NCBI GenBank assembly: GCA_043228905.1
Contig: JBHGNT010000012.1
Span: 17,050,001-17,114,000, forward strand
DNA from: Azolla caroliniana
Lineage: Eukaryota > Polypodiophyta
DNA length: 64,000 nt
Reading direction: 5' to 3'
The notes below the pieces were generated by a model that worked only from the letters and a program-made list of their open reading frames with translations, was not told the DNA's origin and made no database searches. Position 1 is the stretch's first letter, and each line of letters begins with the position of its first letter. Position numbers and translations under genes: made by a program. This document shows positions 63,706-64,000 of the stretch, in pieces.

Positions 63706-64000
63706 TGTTGGGATTACGGTCCCTCCGGATGGGATGGTCGGATGTCCGGAGGTGAATAACGGCAAGCCTGGTTCCGGTTACGGAGCCGGATGATGAAGAT
63801 CCCGGTTACGGAGCCGGATGATGAAGACCCCGGTTACGGAGCCGGATGATGAAGACCCCGGTTACGGAGCCGGATGATGAATGTACCCGGAGAGAGATCC
63901 GGATGCGGGGACATATTTGTGAATATGTTTGCCAAGGGTCCTTGAGGCCATATTTGTAAATAGTCCGAAAGTCATATGTGTATAAATATGACTTAGGGCA
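63706..64000 (+). mobile_element. Cop2-family LTR, 5' part, running off the window
   Basis: TGTTGGGATTACGGTCCCTC onward, matching 52840-53563, with 28-bp repeats at 63774-63878 and the TATAAATATGACTT region at 63980. It continues past the window, so it cannot be said whether it is the Cop2b 3' LTR. Confidence 0.88.

Overview
The window looks like intergenic heterochromatin from a large, repeat-rich land-plant genome. No host gene, tRNA or rRNA could be supported. Almost everything from 3.2 kb to the end is nested retrotransposon sequence. The land-plant assignment rests on LTR elements primed by tRNA-iMet (TGGTATCAGAGC-type sites) or by a sequence matching plant tRNA-Trp, several Ty1/copia lineages, Tat-like and chromodomain Ty3 elements, and an L1-type LINE with an endonuclease and a C-terminal zinc-binding module. 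The species cannot be named from this sequence. All element names below are local labels.

Layout: 1-3.16 kb is AT-rich and featureless. 3.16-5.73 kb is the 3' half of a LINE (minus). 5.73-7.14 kb is the 5' LTR and gag of Ty3-A. 7.14-12.6 kb is a decayed Tat-like Ty3 element (E2) with a heat-shock-element-like promoter. 12.6-16.3 kb is a copia element (Cop1, minus). 16.3-18.9 kb is scrambled Ty3-C. 18.9-25.0 kb holds copia Cop2 pieces and the split Ty3-B. 25.0-28.9 kb holds copia F, copia Cop3 and Ty3 fragments E and H. 28.9-32.6 kb is the 5' half of the LINE (plus). 32.6-35.6 kb is the pol and 3' LTR of Ty3-A (minus). 35.7-39.6 kb is the 3' end of F with a solo LTR inside it, then the 5' end of Cop3. 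39.6-45.1 kb is the other part of E, carrying a complete gag-only Ty3 derivative (G). 45.1-47.1 kb is AT-rich with a tandem repeat. 47.1-49.7 kb is a probable solo LTR and a decayed coiled-coil ORF. 49.7-52.8 kb is the 3' half of copia Cop4. 52.8-55.6 kb is copia Cop2b with a long intact gag-protease-integrase ORF. 55.6-62.6 kb is a very young chromovirus (D). 62.6-64 kb holds the Cop4 5' end and two more LTRs.

The most notable result is structural. Five separate elements (LINE, Ty3-A, E, Cop3 and F) are each present as two complementary parts in opposite orientation. One inversion between about 7.14 and 35.66 kb would make all five collinear again. The LINE halves rejoin in frame across a 4-bp target duplication, ACGG. 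The right breakpoint carries a perfect 30-bp inverted repeat made from a Ty3 reverse-transcriptase active-site fragment. Two smaller inversions (about 19.72-22.90 kb and 17.53-18.87 kb) similarly repair Ty3-B and Ty3-C.

The second theme is an autonomous/non-autonomous pair. Ty3-A/B/C and the gag-only element G share LTR termini, a tRNA-Trp-type primer site, the polypurine tract, a distant gag and 4-bp (A/G)CGG target duplications. G therefore probably relies on the A/B/C family for reverse transcriptase and integrase. All calls are from reading alone; no database search was run.
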